Positions 1-10,990 of a stretch of 64,000 bases of DNA are shown in pieces. A program made the position numbers and the translations under genes. The notes under the pieces are model-generated. The model ran no database searches and was not told the DNA's origin. It saw nothing but the letters and a program-made list of their open reading frames with translations. The DNA comes from Prorocentrum cordatum (Eukaryota; Sar; Dinophyceae; Prorocentrales; Prorocentraceae): NCBI GenBank assembly GCA_963575745.1, contig CAUYUJ010014330.1:138950-202949 (forward strand). Direction: 5' to 3'. Each line of letters starts with the position of its first letter. Position 1 is the stretch's first letter.

Positions 1-520
1 CTCTCCTCCCTCCCTCGTCTTCCTCCCTCCCCTTCCGTTCTTCCTCTCCTCTGCCCCTCCTCCTCCCTCCCTCCTCTCCTCGGGCCTTCCACGGCCCTCA
101 ACCACCCTTCTCCCGCTCCGTCGCTTTTCCAAGGCTGGCGGTGCGACGGACTGCACCGCTCTGACACCTCGGGCTCCGCTGGCAGCGGAGCCGCTCTTAA
201 ACACTATCTGGTAGAAACACGTGTGTTTAAACATGGGTTTGTTTTGTTATACCCTCATGACTTATTATTCTCTTTCTGTTAGTCTCATCCTTACTATTCG
301 TACTCACCATCATCATTCAACGCTTTCCACCAGATGTCAGGCGAGGTATTCCCCACAGGGCCCACCGAAGCCACGATCGAGGGCAATGCCGAGGCCAATG
401 GTAGACTCTAATAGTGGGACCGTGATCGAGGCCCCCGTGGGGGGCCTCACTCTGGAATCTACCGCGCTAAACCTTAGCATCACCCGCGATGTTGGCGTCG
501 ATGGCCCTTCGCACCTCCTC
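1..520. other. pyrimidine-rich tract and 3' flank of gene A
   Basis: Bases 1-115 are an almost pure C/T tract of CTCC and CCT units. From there to 520 I see no gene. This is the downstream flank of gene A, whose last recognisable stop is the TAG read on the minus strand at 521-523. Short ORFs here have no coding character. Confidence 0.5.
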
Positions 521-1400
521 CTACTTCCTCTTCATGGCCTCCGCGGCCCGATCCCTAATGGGCTTGAACGCACTCTGCCACTTGCCAAACTTCTGGCACT
601 CGCGCTTGATCTGGCGCGTCTTCGTGTCGCGCTCCTCGGGCCCCCACTGGGCCAAACCGTCGACGTTGAAGAGGCGCAACAGCAGCGCCTCCGTGCGCGT
701 GACCCCTAGCGCAGAGACCATCACGCCAGCATCCTTGATGATGTCGGCGTCCGTCGGCAACCCGACGAGGTGGCAGGCGTCCTGGTAGCTCTGCACCGCC
801 TTCTGGATCCGCTCCGCCTGCACATACAAGTCGGGCTGCTGGAACAACGACTCGGCGCAGGTGTCGAAGCAGTCGGTCAACGTCGAGGTGTCCGCCAGGC
901 TGGAACGCCAACTCTGGCCGTCCTCTCCGCCATGCTGGCGGTTCTTGTTGTCGGCCATCGCAGTGGTCAGGTTCTCAAGGGCATCGTTGGCGTGAGCATT
1001 CTTGATCTCCGAAGTGCACCGCTTGTACTCACCAAACGCGTCGCTCATCTTCTTCGAGTGGAGCTCCTCTGGCAGAGAACACGAGTGCCTGTCGTACTCC
1101 ACCATCTGGGCGAGAAGGCGCTTGATCATGGCCGCGGGGTCATCGGCAGCCTGGGCGTCGATCAAGTCGCTTTCCTTCATGGTCTCAAAGGTGAGGGCGA
1201 TGTCGGCCTCCAGCTGCAAGCACGATGCGAATGCCTTCCAACCCTGTCCGAGGTCACTCGGATGCAATACCGACTCCGCGAGGACGACCGCCTCACCTAG
1301 AAGTGTCTGCGTCACATCGCCAGTCTGGTAAAGGACGTACATTGCGGCGACCCCGCGCTTGAGCAGCGCGCCGACCTTGGAGTCATCTGCAAAACTTCGG
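521..1400 (-). CDS. gene A, C-terminal segment (frame-shifted continuation)
   Basis: This is an open frame of about 290 codons on the minus strand, ending in a TAG at 521-523 after the residues AEAMKRK. It is rich in charged helix-forming residues and has several Cys and Trp, but no family I can name. It follows directly on the previous segment, which stops at 1410, but in another reading frame. Around 1370-1412 a third frame also looks coding for some 12 codons (acidic, EVEEVPEVLQ), so the break may be more than one indel or a very short intron. I read it as the C-terminus of gene A, either degraded or carrying assembly errors. It could also be a separate exon. No function can be inferred. 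Confidence 0.45.
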
Positions 1401-1409
1401 GCACTTCTT

Positions 1410-2633
1410 CTACTTCTCCGCCTTGAGGGCGTCAACGAACTTCTGAACATCAAACTCTGGGTCGAAGCAAACCGAGATGCTGGCAGAGACTGTCTCGTCA
1501 CGCTCAGTCGCAGCCACGGCTTGTGCAGTAGAGGCACACCAGATGATAATGTCGTCGATCACGTTCTCGGACGGCCACACGTCCTTCGCAGACTCCGCGC
1601 AGCGAGCCAAGTTCTCCACCTCGATCTTCGTGAGCACGACGCCCTTAGAAGTGCCGATCGACTCCCAGGCGCGCTGCAAACTGTGAACGAGCTTGATCTC
1701 CCACTGCTTGGTAGCACCTGGCGTCAATACCTGCTGTGCGCGCTGAAGCTGCACCAGGGACGAGGTGAAGGTGTTGGTGAACTCAACGCCATCTGGTCCG
1801 AAACCGCTCAACCTATCCATAGCCTTCATCGCGGCGTCCATCGTCTCCACTGCAGACGCCATGTCGGGAGTATGCTTGAACACGTGGATGGCCCTGCGCT
1901 TGTAGAAGTCACCGTGGTAGAGGGCAAGCATGGCATTGGCTCTGATGGTCTCCATCTTGTCCTGGAACTCCTTCGTCGCCGTCTGGAGCGCAGCAAAATG
2001 GTGCGACGCAGGAGTGCTGGACACGACTCCAATGACAGCGCGGATCGCATCCAGGAGATCGTGCGTAGCCTCAGGGACCATATCCAAATCCTCGAGCGCA
2101 GCCTCGAAGGTCGACTCCAAGGACGTGCACAGCGAGAGCATGATTTCGAGGGCATCCTCCCCGCGCTGAGCAACCATGGGGATCAGCTCGTTGACAACAA
2201 CCTTGCCACACTCCAGGACCCTCTCGTTGAGCCCAAGACGGAGGTGGGAAACCCTGGGGCTGAGCAGATCGAACCCTGGCGAATCCGCGACGAGCTGGAC
2301 GTCCGCGTCCTCCTGCAAGCTGTCCGAGTGCGCCTCCCCGCCGACGACGTTGTCGCCCATGCTCCTGAACGGGTTCGCCGCTGCGACCACGTCGGAGACG
2401 TTCGCCAGTAGAGCGCCATCCTCTTCGGCCTTCGCGAAGACGAGGAGCATGTTCTGGCAGGCCAGCGCGCGCGTGAGCTTCACGACCACATGGTCTGGGC
2501 ACTCGACCTTCATCCCGTGGAGCGCGCGAGCAGCCTTCCACAAGCTCTCGCTGCCAGAGGGGTTCGCTGCAAGCTCGTCCATCAGGGCGATCGCGGCGTC
2601 GGTCTTGTCCAAGAAGGTCTCCAATCTGCCAGC
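1410..2633 (-). CDS. gene A, second exon (helical protein of unknown function)
   Basis: This exon follows a 484-base intron. It begins after a GTGCAG acceptor preceded by a long pyrimidine run on the minus strand, with codon one (GCT) at 2633 in phase 0. The 407 codons read as a helical acidic protein (AGRLETFLDK at the start, QKFVDALKAEK before the TAG at 1410-1412). There are no membrane segments and no catalytic motif I recognise. The coding frame is distinct from the upstream exon's frame, yet the splice phase restores it exactly, which is the main support for the gene model. The style resembles the C-terminal half of gene B at 46-47.8 kb, so A and B are probably members of one dinoflagellate family. 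Role unknown. Confidence 0.6.
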   Translation of the reverse strand, partial: AGRLETFLDKTDAAIALMDELAANPSGSESLWKAARALHGMKVECPDHVVVKLTRALACQNMLLVFAKAEEDGALLANVSDVVAAANPFRSMGDNVVGGEAHSDSLQEDADVQLVADSPGFDLLSPRVSHLRLGLNERVLECGKVVVNELIPMVAQRGEDALEIMLSLCTSLESTFEAALEDLDMVPEATHDLLDAIRAVIGVVSSTPASHHFAALQTATKEFQDKMETIRANAMLALYHGDFYKRRAIHVFKHTPDMASAVETMDAAMKAMDRLSGFGPDGVEFTNTFTSSLVQLQRAQQVLTPGATKQWEIKLVHSLQRAWESIGTSKGVVLTKIEVENLARCAESAKDVWPSENVIDDIIIWCASTAQAVAATERDETVSASISVCFDPEFDVQKFVDALKAEK

Positions 2634-3117
2634 CTGCACGGGGGAAGCGGGCAAGAATACGAAACAACTGCGACGAAATGGAAGGGGCTGGCTGCGGAGA
2701 GCAGTGAACTAAGGATAACGGAAAGGAGAATGGGAGGAACGAGGAGAAGAAGAGGCGAGACGAGCCAGAGAAGGAGAAGGTGAAGGATGATGATAGGATG
2801 ACACGATGGGGGGAGGGGAAGAGGAGCAAGGAGGAGAGTAGGAAGGACAGGAAGCTGAGGACGGAGCAGAGCGATGCAGGCACCGAGGAAGGAGAGTAGG
2901 GGGGGGCTGAGGAGAGCGACGCAGACACTGAGGAAGGACAGTAATGAGGAATGCGGGAAAGGAGGAGAGTAGGAAGGAGAGTAAGGAGGATAATGATGCA
3001 GGCGCTGAGGAAGGAGGAGAAGGAGGACAAGAAGGCGGACGGGAAGGAGGAGGTGAAGAGAGCAGGTTTAGGAGGAGAGATAAGAGGAAACGGATGAAGG
3101 GAGGAAGACCACCGCGC
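2634..3117 (-). other. gene A intron, GC-AG type, 484 nt
   Basis: The proposed donor is CAG^GCGCGG (exon ends 3118) and the acceptor is GTGCAG^GCTGG (exon resumes 2633). Both sides are phase 0. The interior is almost entirely pyrimidine on the minus strand. It happens to stay open in the upstream exon's frame, so a naive reading gives a false 752-residue protein rich in Ser, Leu and Pro. GC donors are known in dinoflagellates. A GT donor at GGAGCA^GTTGCG, also phase 0, is an alternative. The CAGGC at both ends forms a short direct repeat. Confidence 0.55.
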
Positions 3118-4475
3118 CTGAAGCGTAGTCGCAACTGCTCCAAGCAGGCGCTTGACACAGTTGCGAGCCCACTGCATGCGCCTGGTGAGCTTGGGATCCC
3201 TGGCGAAGGCGTTCGCGACCGTGCAGACGCTGTACCAGAAATCTGGCGACCGAATGCGAGCCTGCGTCTCCCCCAAGTCGCAGTCGTCGTGGCAGTCAGC
3301 GTCCAAGTCGGCCAGCTGCGCCGTCACTGGCAACACTGCGTCGGTGCCTGCCGCTGAGGGGGCGGGGCTGCCAGAGCCACGGCGAGACGCGTTGCTGCCA
3401 GCTGCTGCACTAGGACCATCAACACCAGACAGCACCGACCTGGTATCGTCTCCTGGCGTCCCGTCTTGAAGCCTGAGCAGCATTGCCGTTCTCGGGGATG
3501 CTTTCGTAGCCATCGGGGAGACGAACGGCGTCCCTCCTCCTCCAGAACTCGCTGCCCCGCTGCACCCTCCGGCACCAGGCCGGCCAGCTCCACTCGGAGG
3601 CGGCGAAGCTGAAGGTGCACGCGCGGCTGCCGCAACCCCGTGCATTGTCGGCAGGCCCTGGTGCTTCTGGGACTCCTTCTTGCGCTCGAACTCCTCGACG
3701 GCCTCCTTGACCTGCTCGTCGGTGTAAGTCTTGATGCCCTTGTTCCTCGGCTGGTACTTGCTCGCGAACGCACCGCCCCGCATGTCGTGAACCCGCTGCA
3801 ACTCGTCGTCGAAGGTCACCTGGCTCTGCGACTCGAACGTGTGCTGCTTCATGAGAGGCTGCCTCATCACGATGCGGGTGTTCAGGTACCTCACCACCTT
3901 CGGTGCTGGAGCACCAGCACTGCTCGTGGCATCGGAGGCGCCGCAGGGCCGCAGCAAGCCCGACTCGGCCTTGCCACCAGGGAAGTCACGCCTCAATCCA
4001 GCCAACTTGACGTCCTCCATGGCCACCCCGTAGGTCTGATGGAAGGAGTCCTTGTTCTCGAACGCCGCGGCCTCCTCGACATACACGCCGCCGATCGTCT
4101 CCCTATAGACCTCGCACTTGCCCCATGGTGTCGGAGAATGGGGATGCATGATCGAAGCCTTGTGTTCTGATAAGTCCTTCTGGTATGGACTCGGCTTGCC
4201 CTTCTCATCAGCCTGCTGCTTCGCCTTGCACAAGGCGGCGACGTCAATGTACCTCAAGGCGGCGAAGACGGCACATCCTTCGCACACGGGCCCGATCGGA
4301 ACCATGACATTGTTATTCCTCGCGTCCACCTGAAGCTCCTTCTCGGCCCAGTTGGAGCAATCTGGCAGGCACTTCTCGCCGCAGGACCCGCAAGCACATC
4401 CAGCTACTGCCGAGGAGGCCCTCTTGCCACGCTTCGCCTGCGGCGCAGTGGCCGCAGCCGCATCCTGCCCCCCAT
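3118..4475 (-). CDS. gene A, first recognisable exon (Cys-rich N-terminus)
   Basis: The open frame begins after a TCCTAG acceptor (AG at 4477-4476). It reads through an Ala-rich stretch into a cysteine cluster of the form CxCxxCxxxCxxxC, then a CxxC about 30 residues on (PVCEGC), which suggests a zinc-binding module. A charged middle part (KTYTDEQVKEAVEEFERKKE) follows. After it come a Ser/Gly/Pro/Ala-rich linker and a short segment with FWYSVCTVANAF before the intron at 3117. No ATG at the exon start is in this frame, so the true start probably lies in an upstream exon that I could not identify. The spacing of the cysteines resembles gene B (49.1 kb). Function unknown; a nucleic-acid-binding role is only a guess. 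Confidence 0.55.
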
Positions 4476-4477
4476 CT

Positions 4478-6480
4478 AGGACAGCGGGCCAAGGAGTACC
4501 GCGCTTCCATCACCATGATCATCACCATCGCATTGACATCGACACTTGCCAACAACAGCATCATGTCTCATGGCACTTAGGCCCCGCGATACATCCGTGC
4601 GGAACGCCAGGACATCGCCGCCCTCCAATGCAATGCAAACACACGTATTTGCAACTGCGTACCACATGCAACGCAATCCGATGATTTGAGGCGCAGGGCG
4701 AGAGACACCATACAGACACGCTAACGAGAATGGGCACACTGCGGGTCACACCCCTGCTTTTTGGCACTCGGAGCGTTGTCACTTTGTTTGTTTGTTTGGA
4801 CCCCCCCACATACCTACGCGCCGAAGCAGTTGTTGACCGCAGAAGAAGGGGTGGGCCAAGCGAACATGAGATGCTCGTATATGGCGTTATCGATGGCAAA
4901 GGTCACGCACATCGAGCGGGAGCAACGTTGGACTACACCCACAACCTAGAGAGGCAAGACATCTTGCCAGCGGTTGGCGTTCAACTTCAGAGATGGCTTC
5001 TGAACAACCCCTGCTATGACCCTTCTGTCCAAACATGGCCCAAGCTCCAATGTGTGAGCCTTCTGCCGACTGGACGCGCGCACGGGTGACCGAGCAAGCT
5101 ATTATTTGAAAACTGTTGTAGGCGTTGTCCCCGAAAAGTCCTGAGACTGTAGATGCAGGACCCGTGGACTAATGGTTCAGACGCAAGACGCTGGGAGGAG
5201 GCTGGGCCCTTTATTGGTTCCCCCTTCTACGCCATATGGAGCTCTCTGCGAACCCCTCCCGAAGATATGACATCGCGCCCCTCTTCCTGAACTTCCAAGA
5301 ACGCCACCTTCCATAGACTCTGTGGGGCGAGCTGCACGCGCGCACGAACCCAGATTGGTGTGGGATGGCTTCCGAAACATACCAATTTTCAGGGCACCTT
5401 GGCAAGCTCATGGTCCTTCGATGAAAGGAGGGCCTGGACCACGACCAGAGAAACGACCGCGACCAAAACGTCGACGATCGGAGGAAGGAGAGCGGAGGTC
5501 TCCAGCGATCACTCGCACAGGGTGCTTGGGCTTGGGCCCTCGCCTTCGAGACGCAATCGGAAAGCAAATGTGCGGAACTGCTTAGAATAAACCGTGCAAT
5601 AATGCAAGTATGCAAAGAGGGGGGAGCTGAGGAAAGAAAGGGTGGTGCATATCCTCTAGAAAGGGCGTCCAGAGTGGGCGAGGAGATTGAAGACATAGCC
5701 AACGAGCTCGGTCTCTCACACTGGCTCGCGCGGACGAATCATCATCTGACTTTCCCTCTGCACTGCGGCCAAGAAGCGCGGGCACTCTCCGCGCGTCGTG
5801 GGATTGCTGCGCACAGCGACCTGGCGCTTCAAAAAGGCGGTGCAAGACGCCATCGTTTACAAACGCAGCTGCACGGTCTTGCCCGAAGCGCCGAGTCATC
5901 AACCTGAGGAATACAATCGCCCGCATGCAGCAGCAAAAGGCGAATGCCGCTGAGAAAGATGACGAGATGGAGTCTGCTACCGAGACGCACATTGAAAGAG
6001 GCCTCGTGCTAAAAAAACTGCAAGTGCGAAGGTGCTGGGGCTCTGGAACCTCGGCGCACAAATATGACGGACACGCGCACCGACCGCCTTCAACATCCAA
6101 GGTGGCTGCTCTGAAGGACATGTATGATGCAAGGCGTCGGACAGGATTTGGCGTTCGACCTTGAATGCACCTTGCCGCGCACACTCACTGGGTGTGTTTT
6201 AATATTCGGGGGCAACAGATGACTAAACGCACGCCCCGTCACGCATGCCTGACGGACCCGACGCATGACGCGTGGTTGGCCGTCGGCGGGCGTGTTAGTG
6301 TCGTGGCTACTAGCTCCCCCATGCAAGGACAGTGGGTGTCCGTGGCGATGCCCCGCGCGAGTGTAGCTTCGCTCTTTCGCGCCAAAAGGCTGGCCCATTG
6401 CTCGCGACTTTCGCTGTAGTTATCATTGCCTACCAATATCGAAGCTACTCTGAAACCGCATCGGGATGTCCGTGATTACT
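4478..6480. other. upstream region of gene A, no firm gene
   Basis: Mixed-composition sequence with many short overlapping ORFs. It should contain the promoter and 5' exon(s) of gene A on the minus strand, but none can be defined. A CATCACCAT-like run lies near 4510-4550. One plus-strand stretch near 5.9 kb is listed separately. Confidence 0.3.
5925..6164 (+). CDS. possible orphan coding fragment, helical and charged
   Basis: About 79 codons from an ATG at 5925 to a TGA at 6162-6164, starting MQQQKANAAEKDDEME. The composition is charged and helical (Lys, Glu, Gln), followed by a basic segment (KDMYDARRRTGFG). The same frame is open a little upstream (RRVINLRNTIAR), and another frame just before it also looks coding (WRFKKAVQDAIVYKR), as if a longer plus-strand gene had one frameshift near 5890. 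No family recognised. It may be chance, since GC-rich DNA produces many long ORFs. Confidence 0.22.
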   Translation: MQQQKANAAEKDDEMESATETHIERGLVLKKLQVRRCWGSGTSAHKYDGHAHRPPSTSKVAALKDMYDARRRTGFGVRP

Positions 6481-9400
6481 TAGCACGAAAGACGGACGCA
6501 ACGCGCTTGGGTTAGTCGGTGCAACGCACCGCTAAGTCACAGATGGCAGCCCCCGTCGGGGCCGCCCGAGAGGGCGCGCCCTCAAGGCCCGCCGCGCAGG
6601 CGGGCGATAAGAGCGCAGCAAAAGAGGCCCGACGCCCAATTGACGCAAACAGCCTTGGCAAGAAGCCTGGAGCGCGGCAGAACATGCGCATCGCCGCGGG
6701 CCAAGCTGCTATGACGAAGCCGCGACATCTACAATGTCCGTTCGCTGGCCACGCGCGCCGATGCGGTTCGCGCGGCAACCAGACTTGGCAATCGCCCCGC
6801 CGCGCGCGACATTGGCAGACCCAGCCGAACCGACGCGCGCGCGAGGCGCCGACGCTGCGCAGACAGATCCAACCTCTCGTGTTCACCGCGCCGTTTTCGC
6901 GCAGGCCGTTGTCGTCGCAGCCTCGAGGCCGCTTGGGCTGTCCGCGCCCTCCCTTGCCGCCTTGCGGGCGCATTCCAGATTGTCGACGCACGTCGGGCCC
7001 GCCGCGGGACGCGGCGCGCTGCCGCGAAGAGCCAGCTAGACGCTGCCAGCATAGTTCGACCTCCCGACGAGCTGTGGCCGAAGAGCTCCATGGGCCAACG
7101 CCAATGCTCGCTGTTCCGTGCTCGCAACGTCGGGTCGCACCGCGAACGCGCCGTCTTTCGGCCGTGGCGTCGGCGCCCGCGACGGCCAAACCGCGCGCGT
7201 GCCCTCCGCGGCGCACCCGCCCGCTCGCGCGCCGCCGCCGCTGCCGCAGCCTTGTCCTTACCGCGCCGATCGGAGAACGCCCAGCGCTTCCCGCTTGGAT
7301 GCGCTGTGCGCTGCGCCGCGAGGAAGCTGCGCGAGGGCGCGCGGCGCCCCCTGATGGGCGCGCGCGGCCAGCTCCCTCACCGAGGCGCTCGGCGCGCGCG
7401 AGCGCGACCTTGGGCGCGCGAGCGCCACCGTGGGCGCGCGCTCAGCGCGCCGATAAGAAGCGGCGCAAGAAGCTTCCCGCACCCGACATTGCACGCCCAA
7501 GCATAAGTCTCGCATTGGGGGCCTTCCCGCGCGCGGCGCGCGCTGGTCGCCCGAGCGGCGGGGGCGGCTTGCCCGCTGCCGCCGTCCAGCGGGCCGCCGC
7601 GGCGCGGGCGCGCCGAACGAGCGCGCGCGGCCGCGGCGTCGGCGCTGCGAGGGTAGCTGCGACATGCCTGGCGCCAAGCGCAGCCGCCGCGCGCAGATGA
7701 AGGGAGGGCGCGCCGCGCCGCCGCGGCGCGTTCGACTGCCGCGCTCGCACATCAGCGAGCGCAGAGCCAACTGCCCTTTCGGCGCGCGACGCCTACCCCC
7801 GCTGCGCACTGCAAGCGCGCCACCCCGCCCCTGGCCTCGGTCGCCCCGCTGGCCCCGCCCCCCGCCCGCGCCCATGCCGCATCTCGCGCCCGCCTCCCGC
7901 GCTGCCGCCCATGCGCACTCCCATGCCGACGCGCGCCGCCCCGCGCCTGCGGGGGCCAGTTGCCTCGGTCGACCAAGCCATCGCGAACCGGCGGCTGGCC
8001 CTTGCCACTCGGGGCCCAGCCGCGCAGAGTTCACGCGGCGCGCGCCCTTGAGCCGCGGCGGCACCCGTCCGCGCAGACCGCTGCGAGCGCCAACAAAACT
8101 TCAACATGGCGGGCCCGAGCGGGCGCGCGCGCGCGACCCCCGAGCAAGCCCGCAGCCGACGCCCGCGAGGGGCGCCCGCGCGTCCGAGCGCGGGCGCGCC
8201 CGAGAAGGGCGCGGCGACGACAGCTGACGCACCACGCGGCAGCGGGGCGCGACGCGCCCGCTGATGAATTCCAGTCGCGGCAGCTTGTCCCCCGACGCAA
8301 GCGCCACCGCGAGCGAATCTGGCAACCTGCGCCAGAATTGCCAGGGAGAGAACCTGGGCGGGAGAAACGCGCAGGGGGGGGGGGTACTTTGCAAAATTTC
8401 GGACCAGTTCGGTGCCTAAGATGATATTATGTAGTCAAGCCATATCGGCCGTTCTCTCATCAACGCATCTAGCTGGCAACCCCTGTTCAAACGCAAGCGC
8501 ACTCGGGCGCCGTCGGCCACCGCCCAGGACAGGCCGCACTTGCGCGGTCCAGCTGGGGGGGGGGGCTTGCCGACCCGCGCAGGACGACATGGCTGGCGGG
8601 CGCGGCTGTGCGTTCCTCCGCGGAACGATTTGGAAAATCCGATTTTCCTCCGTAGTAAAGAAATTTCCCCCCGACAGTAAAAAAATTTTCCCCCGTCGAT
8701 CTGCGCGGGACGATTTGGAAAATCCGATTTGCCGAATCGATGCGCGCGGGGCGCACTGCGCCCTGCGCGACGGCCGCGCCGACGCGCGCCCGACGCCTCG
8801 GCGCGGCGCGCCGAGGCCGCTGCGCGAGCGCAGCGATGCCGAAAGCCACTGGGCTTCAGACGTGCACGTCCAACGCGCGCGCGGACCTGCGCTTGATGGC
8901 GCAGACGCCCGAATGACGCACGCGCGGGCACCGCGGGCACGTGTGGAAGCACGTCGGCGACGGCGCCCTTCCCGCGCCGCCGACCGTCAACCGCGCGCCG
9001 TTTCGCGCCCGCGCGCGCGCCAAGCCGCTTGCACGCCAAACCGTTGCAGCAGCCATCGCGGCCGTCGGCCGCCACCTCTGCGGCGGCCCGTCGCGCCCCC
9101 GCGCGCGAACGCGCCCCGCGCGCTTCCATCGGAGGCGGCGCCGCCAGCCCGCGCCGCGCCGCTGGCGACCCCGACCGCCGCGACGCATCGCGCGGCGAAC
9201 GCTGCCGAGCACGAAGCACACTTTCGCAAATTACGCTGCGCGCGACGCATTGTGCAACGGACGAGCTACACCACCGAACTGGCATTGTTGCCTGTTCGCC
9301 CACAGCGCCAGCTTGTTGTTGAGATGCGACGCCAAGTCGGTGGGCCAAGCGCCACCTGGCCCGCCCACCTCGCCCACGCTGCCGTTGAGAACGCGCTGGG

Positions 9401-10990
9401 GCCCCACTGGGACGTTGCGCTTGAGCCCAACTCGGCCCCGAGGGCGCACGTGACATGGCGTGCATGTCGCACCGAGATTAGAGCTCGTTTGGTCGAGGTG
9501 CGCTGGCTGAAGCTGGAAGGACATGTGCGCTGGCGTGACAAGGCGCACGTAGGGCTCCGACGCAAAGTTTGGGCGGCCCACGTGCGAGCCCCCCACCCGC
9601 CCGACGTGTTCCGATACACGTGACAAGAACAAGTGCGCCTCGCGCGTGCAGTCGCACCGTGCGCGCGCCAACCAATCGCGGTCGCAAGCGGATGGCGACG
9701 CCGCTCGTTTCGGAACTCGGGGCCCGCCGCCAACGCACAGGGGCATTGCCGACGCATTACGCGGGCGCTGACCCGAAACCGCAGCGCCAAACCGAAGGGC
9801 GCGCTGCGCGGCTGAGATGCGCGCCATGGGGGAGGGGGGCAGACGGCGCAGCGCTGCTCACAAAGGCCGCGGTCTTAGCATGCTGCCACCGACGCGCCCT
9901 CTCGCGTGGGCCCACTGCTCGGCGCATGTCTCTCGCGCCGCGGCCAGACTAAATCGCGCAACCAGCGAGTTGATACGGTGCCGGCCTACGGCATTGACGT
10001 GCCACCTGGTTCCGCTGCGCGCGCTGAAGCGCACTCGCAGGCCGCATGCTGCCAAGACGGCTTAGATGTCGATGTCGGAGGCACCAGCGGTTGCGTTTTT
10101 TTAGCCCGCCGCAGAACCATGCTGTCCCAATCCCCTTGGCGAGCGCTTCCCGCTTCCCGCCATGCAAGTCGCTGCCGCATGTCTACAAGTGCGCCGCGGG
10201 CCTACACCTGGCACAGCAACACTGGCGCTATTGTGCGCCCGTGCTCTTCGTTTGCATTGCCCCTGTAGAACTACCGCTGCGCCCGACAAACGTGGCTTGA
10301 TGAGTTGAAGTGCAACCCGCGCAGACCAGCGCGCCCAGGACGCAACGACTGCGAACTCATGGACAACGCCGAGGCCGTGGGCGAGCGAATGATGGACATC
10401 GGACTTGGCGCTGCCTGTCACGCACGCGAGCGGGGCATCGTTTTTCAGCGCCTAACCCGAGGCAGTTCACTTTGGTGCATGCGTGCGCGGCCAGTCATAT
10501 TTGGGAGTGGCAGCGCCAGAGGCGCGCTCATTAGATGCATGCCACGCAACACTGCGAATGCAAGTGGCTACCGCCCTGCGCCGAGGGAACACGCGAAGCG
10601 ATATTCCATGCCCCAGGCCGCGCAACCGCCACGATGTCCCGCGACATGCGCCACGGACGGGGCTAACGTGGCACGTCGGAGTTGCGCGCCGCTCCGTGGT
10701 CGCAGGGTGGGCAACGGGACCACCGCTGCCCAGTTCGGACAGCCGTGCGCGGTTAGAATCGCACAACGCCTCTGGTTAACCAGTGACTAGGCAAGCGGGC
10801 CGTTCACCTCGTGGCGAACCGCGAATGGTGCAGCCGAACGCAGCGCCCACCACCTGAGCGCCACCGCGCAAGGCACCGCCAGCAATTTCCAGATTTGCGG
10901 CTGAACGTCGGCGCGACACAGTCGCAGCGCGACGGCGACGCAGGGTACGGTTGCGCAAATGCGTGTCCGAGGGGACCGCGGTCCTTTCAG
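6481..10990. other. extremely CpG-rich block without a recognisable gene
   Basis: About 4.5 kb composed largely of GCGCGC, CCGCGC and GGCGCG words, much richer in CpG than either flank. Long ORFs exist in all six frames, and their products are Arg/Ala/Pro-rich without domain character, as expected from composition alone. Two copies of a short motif (ACGATTTGGAAAATCCG) sit at about 8626 and 8710 beside runs of A and C. The composition drops abruptly near 11000. Confidence 0.55.
8620..8732. repeat. paired ACGATTTGGAAAATCCG repeat
   Basis: The motif ACGATTTGGAAAATCCG occurs twice about 84 bp apart. It is preceded by GCGGA or GCGGG and separated by A- and C-rich sequence. Degenerate relatives (GATTTGGCAAATCCG, GGATTTCG, GCGGATTTC) recur at 17.94-18.06 and 18.46-18.73 kb, so this is a dispersed family. 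Confidence 0.5.

Noticed and set aside
2071-4329. Single 752-codon minus-strand protein
   Set aside because: It reads through the pyrimidine-rich intron and then continues in the wrong frame of the next exon. The spliced model keeps both coding halves.
6519-9623. ORFs of 100-400 codons in the CpG-rich block
   Set aside because: All six frames are open because the DNA lacks AT-rich stops. Products are Arg/Ala/Pro-rich without domains.
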